NCBI GenBank assembly: GCA_023429265.1
Contig: JAEYVS010000035.1
Span: 1 to 22,023, forward strand
Length of the DNA: 22,023 nt
From: Bacteroidota bacterium
GTDB lineage: Bacteria > Bacteroidota > Ignavibacteria > Tepidaquicellales > Tepidaquicellaceae
Direction: 5' to 3'
A model generated the notes under the pieces. That model was given only the letters and a program-made list of their open reading frames with translations, ran no database searches and was not told where the DNA came from. Shown here piece by piece: positions 21,528 to 22,023 of this stretch. Made by a program: the position numbers and the translations under genes. How positions within the stretch are numbered: position 1 is the stretch's first letter; each line of letters starts with the position of its first letter.

Positions 21528-22023
21528 AGTTACTGATAAAAAATATAAAGATAGTTTCTCCTTCCGATAAGATCAACAAGAATGCAGACATTTATATAGA
21601 AAACGGTATCATTAAAGATATTGGGAAAATATCTAAAAAAGATGTTGAGATTCTCGATGGTAAAGGTCTGACCTGTGTACCCGGATTCTTTGATATGCAC
21701 GTGCACTTCAGGGAACCCGGTCAAACTCACAAAGAAACAATTGCTACAGGATGCGAGTCCGCCATGAACGGGGGATTTACCGGAGTGATGATGATGCCAA
21801 ATACATCACCCGCATTAGATAATCCTGACATCATCAAAGAACTCCTATCAAAAGGAAAAGATTCTCTTATTGAACTTACGACTACTGCCTGTATTACAAA
21901 AAACCGCGATGGAAATGAATTAGCTGACATAAAAAGCCTTCATAAAGCAGGTGCTATTGCATTTACGGATGATGGGAGTCCTGTAGCAAATCCGCACTTA
22001 ATGCGTAAGTCAATGGAAGAGAT
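21524..22023 (+). CDS. pyrC: Dihydroorotase (3' end outside window)
   Basis: The frame begins at TTG 21524, overlaps the pyrB TGA (TTGA) and runs open to the window end, giving about 166 residues. It starts KLLIKNIKIVSPSDKINKNA, the beta-rich leader of class I dihydroorotases. It then carries the first metal-binding motif FFDMHVHFREPG, followed by HKETIATGCESAMNGGFTGV and MMMPNTSPALDNP, exactly as in that family. AFTDDGSPVANPHLMRK near the end also fits. The enzyme cyclises carbamoyl aspartate to dihydroorotate, the step after PyrB. There is no ATG before 21695, which lies inside the HxH motif, so TTG is the only sensible start. The carboxylated lysine and later His ligands lie beyond the window, so activity cannot be checked. 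Confidence 0.93.
   Translation, partial: MKLLIKNIKIVSPSDKINKNADIYIENGIIKDIGKISKKDVEILDGKGLTCVPGFFDMHVHFREPGQTHKETIATGCESAMNGGFTGVMMMPNTSPALDNPDIIKELLSKGKDSLIELTTTACITKNRDGNELADIKSLHKAGAIAFTDDGSPVANPHLMRKSMEE

Overview
The window looks like chromosomal DNA of a member of the Bacteroidota/Chlorobiota/Ignavibacteriota group, most likely an Ignavibacteria-like lineage. Three secreted proteins end in the long type IX secretion (T9SS) C-terminal domain with the signature NYPNPFNPST or a close variant, which is very common in that lineage. Translation signals are mixed: a few genes have a strong Shine-Dalgarno (SD) sequence and many have none, and three genes start at TTG. The lineage is inferred from protein style only. 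No rRNA or tRNA, mobile element, CRISPR array or phage gene was seen. The content is mostly housekeeping.

Layout. 1-1272 (+): 3' part of a secreted Asp-box beta-propeller protein with a T9SS domain, closed by a strong terminator. 1602-2762 (+): an exported TPR protein. 2837-7522 (+): rpsU, then a terminator, then hpt, ftsH, a second terminator-like hairpin, a DGK1/VTE5-type lipid kinase and ychF. 7523-15734 (-): two sub-clusters and a tatD gene. Going downstream on the minus strand these are tatD, two tandem proline-rich membrane proteins, a terminator, dut, an RsmI-like methylase, purM, lysine 6-transaminase, fur, feoA and feoB. The divergent spacer 15735-15911 carries promoter-like elements. 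15912-18422 (+): a TPR protein, a T9SS cargo protein, a stand-alone nuoI and another T9SS cargo protein. 18543-22023 (+): an overlapping series of a CNNM/CBS/CorC membrane protein, an MlaE-type permease, pyrB and the start of pyrC, which is cut by the window end.

How the genes fit together. fur-feoA-feoB forms an iron-uptake unit with its likely regulator. pyrB-pyrC are consecutive steps of pyrimidine synthesis, while dut, purM and hpt belong to nucleotide metabolism elsewhere in the window. FtsH, YchF, RpsU and the RsmI-like enzyme relate to protein quality control and translation. The T9SS cargo genes are scattered and no T9SS machinery gene is present.

I found no clear new multi-gene system. 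The most interesting signals are small: a strong SD separated from its start codon by a hairpin (18508-18545), a FeoB with an altered G4 nucleotide-recognition motif, a tandem pair of proline-rich membrane proteins sharing a conserved N-terminal tag, a divergent short RsmI-like methylase, and stand-alone nuoI and mlaE genes. The ftsH, pyrC (TTG start, partial), third T9SS cargo (17742) and CNNM (18543) entries include start or boundary decisions made from the sequence.
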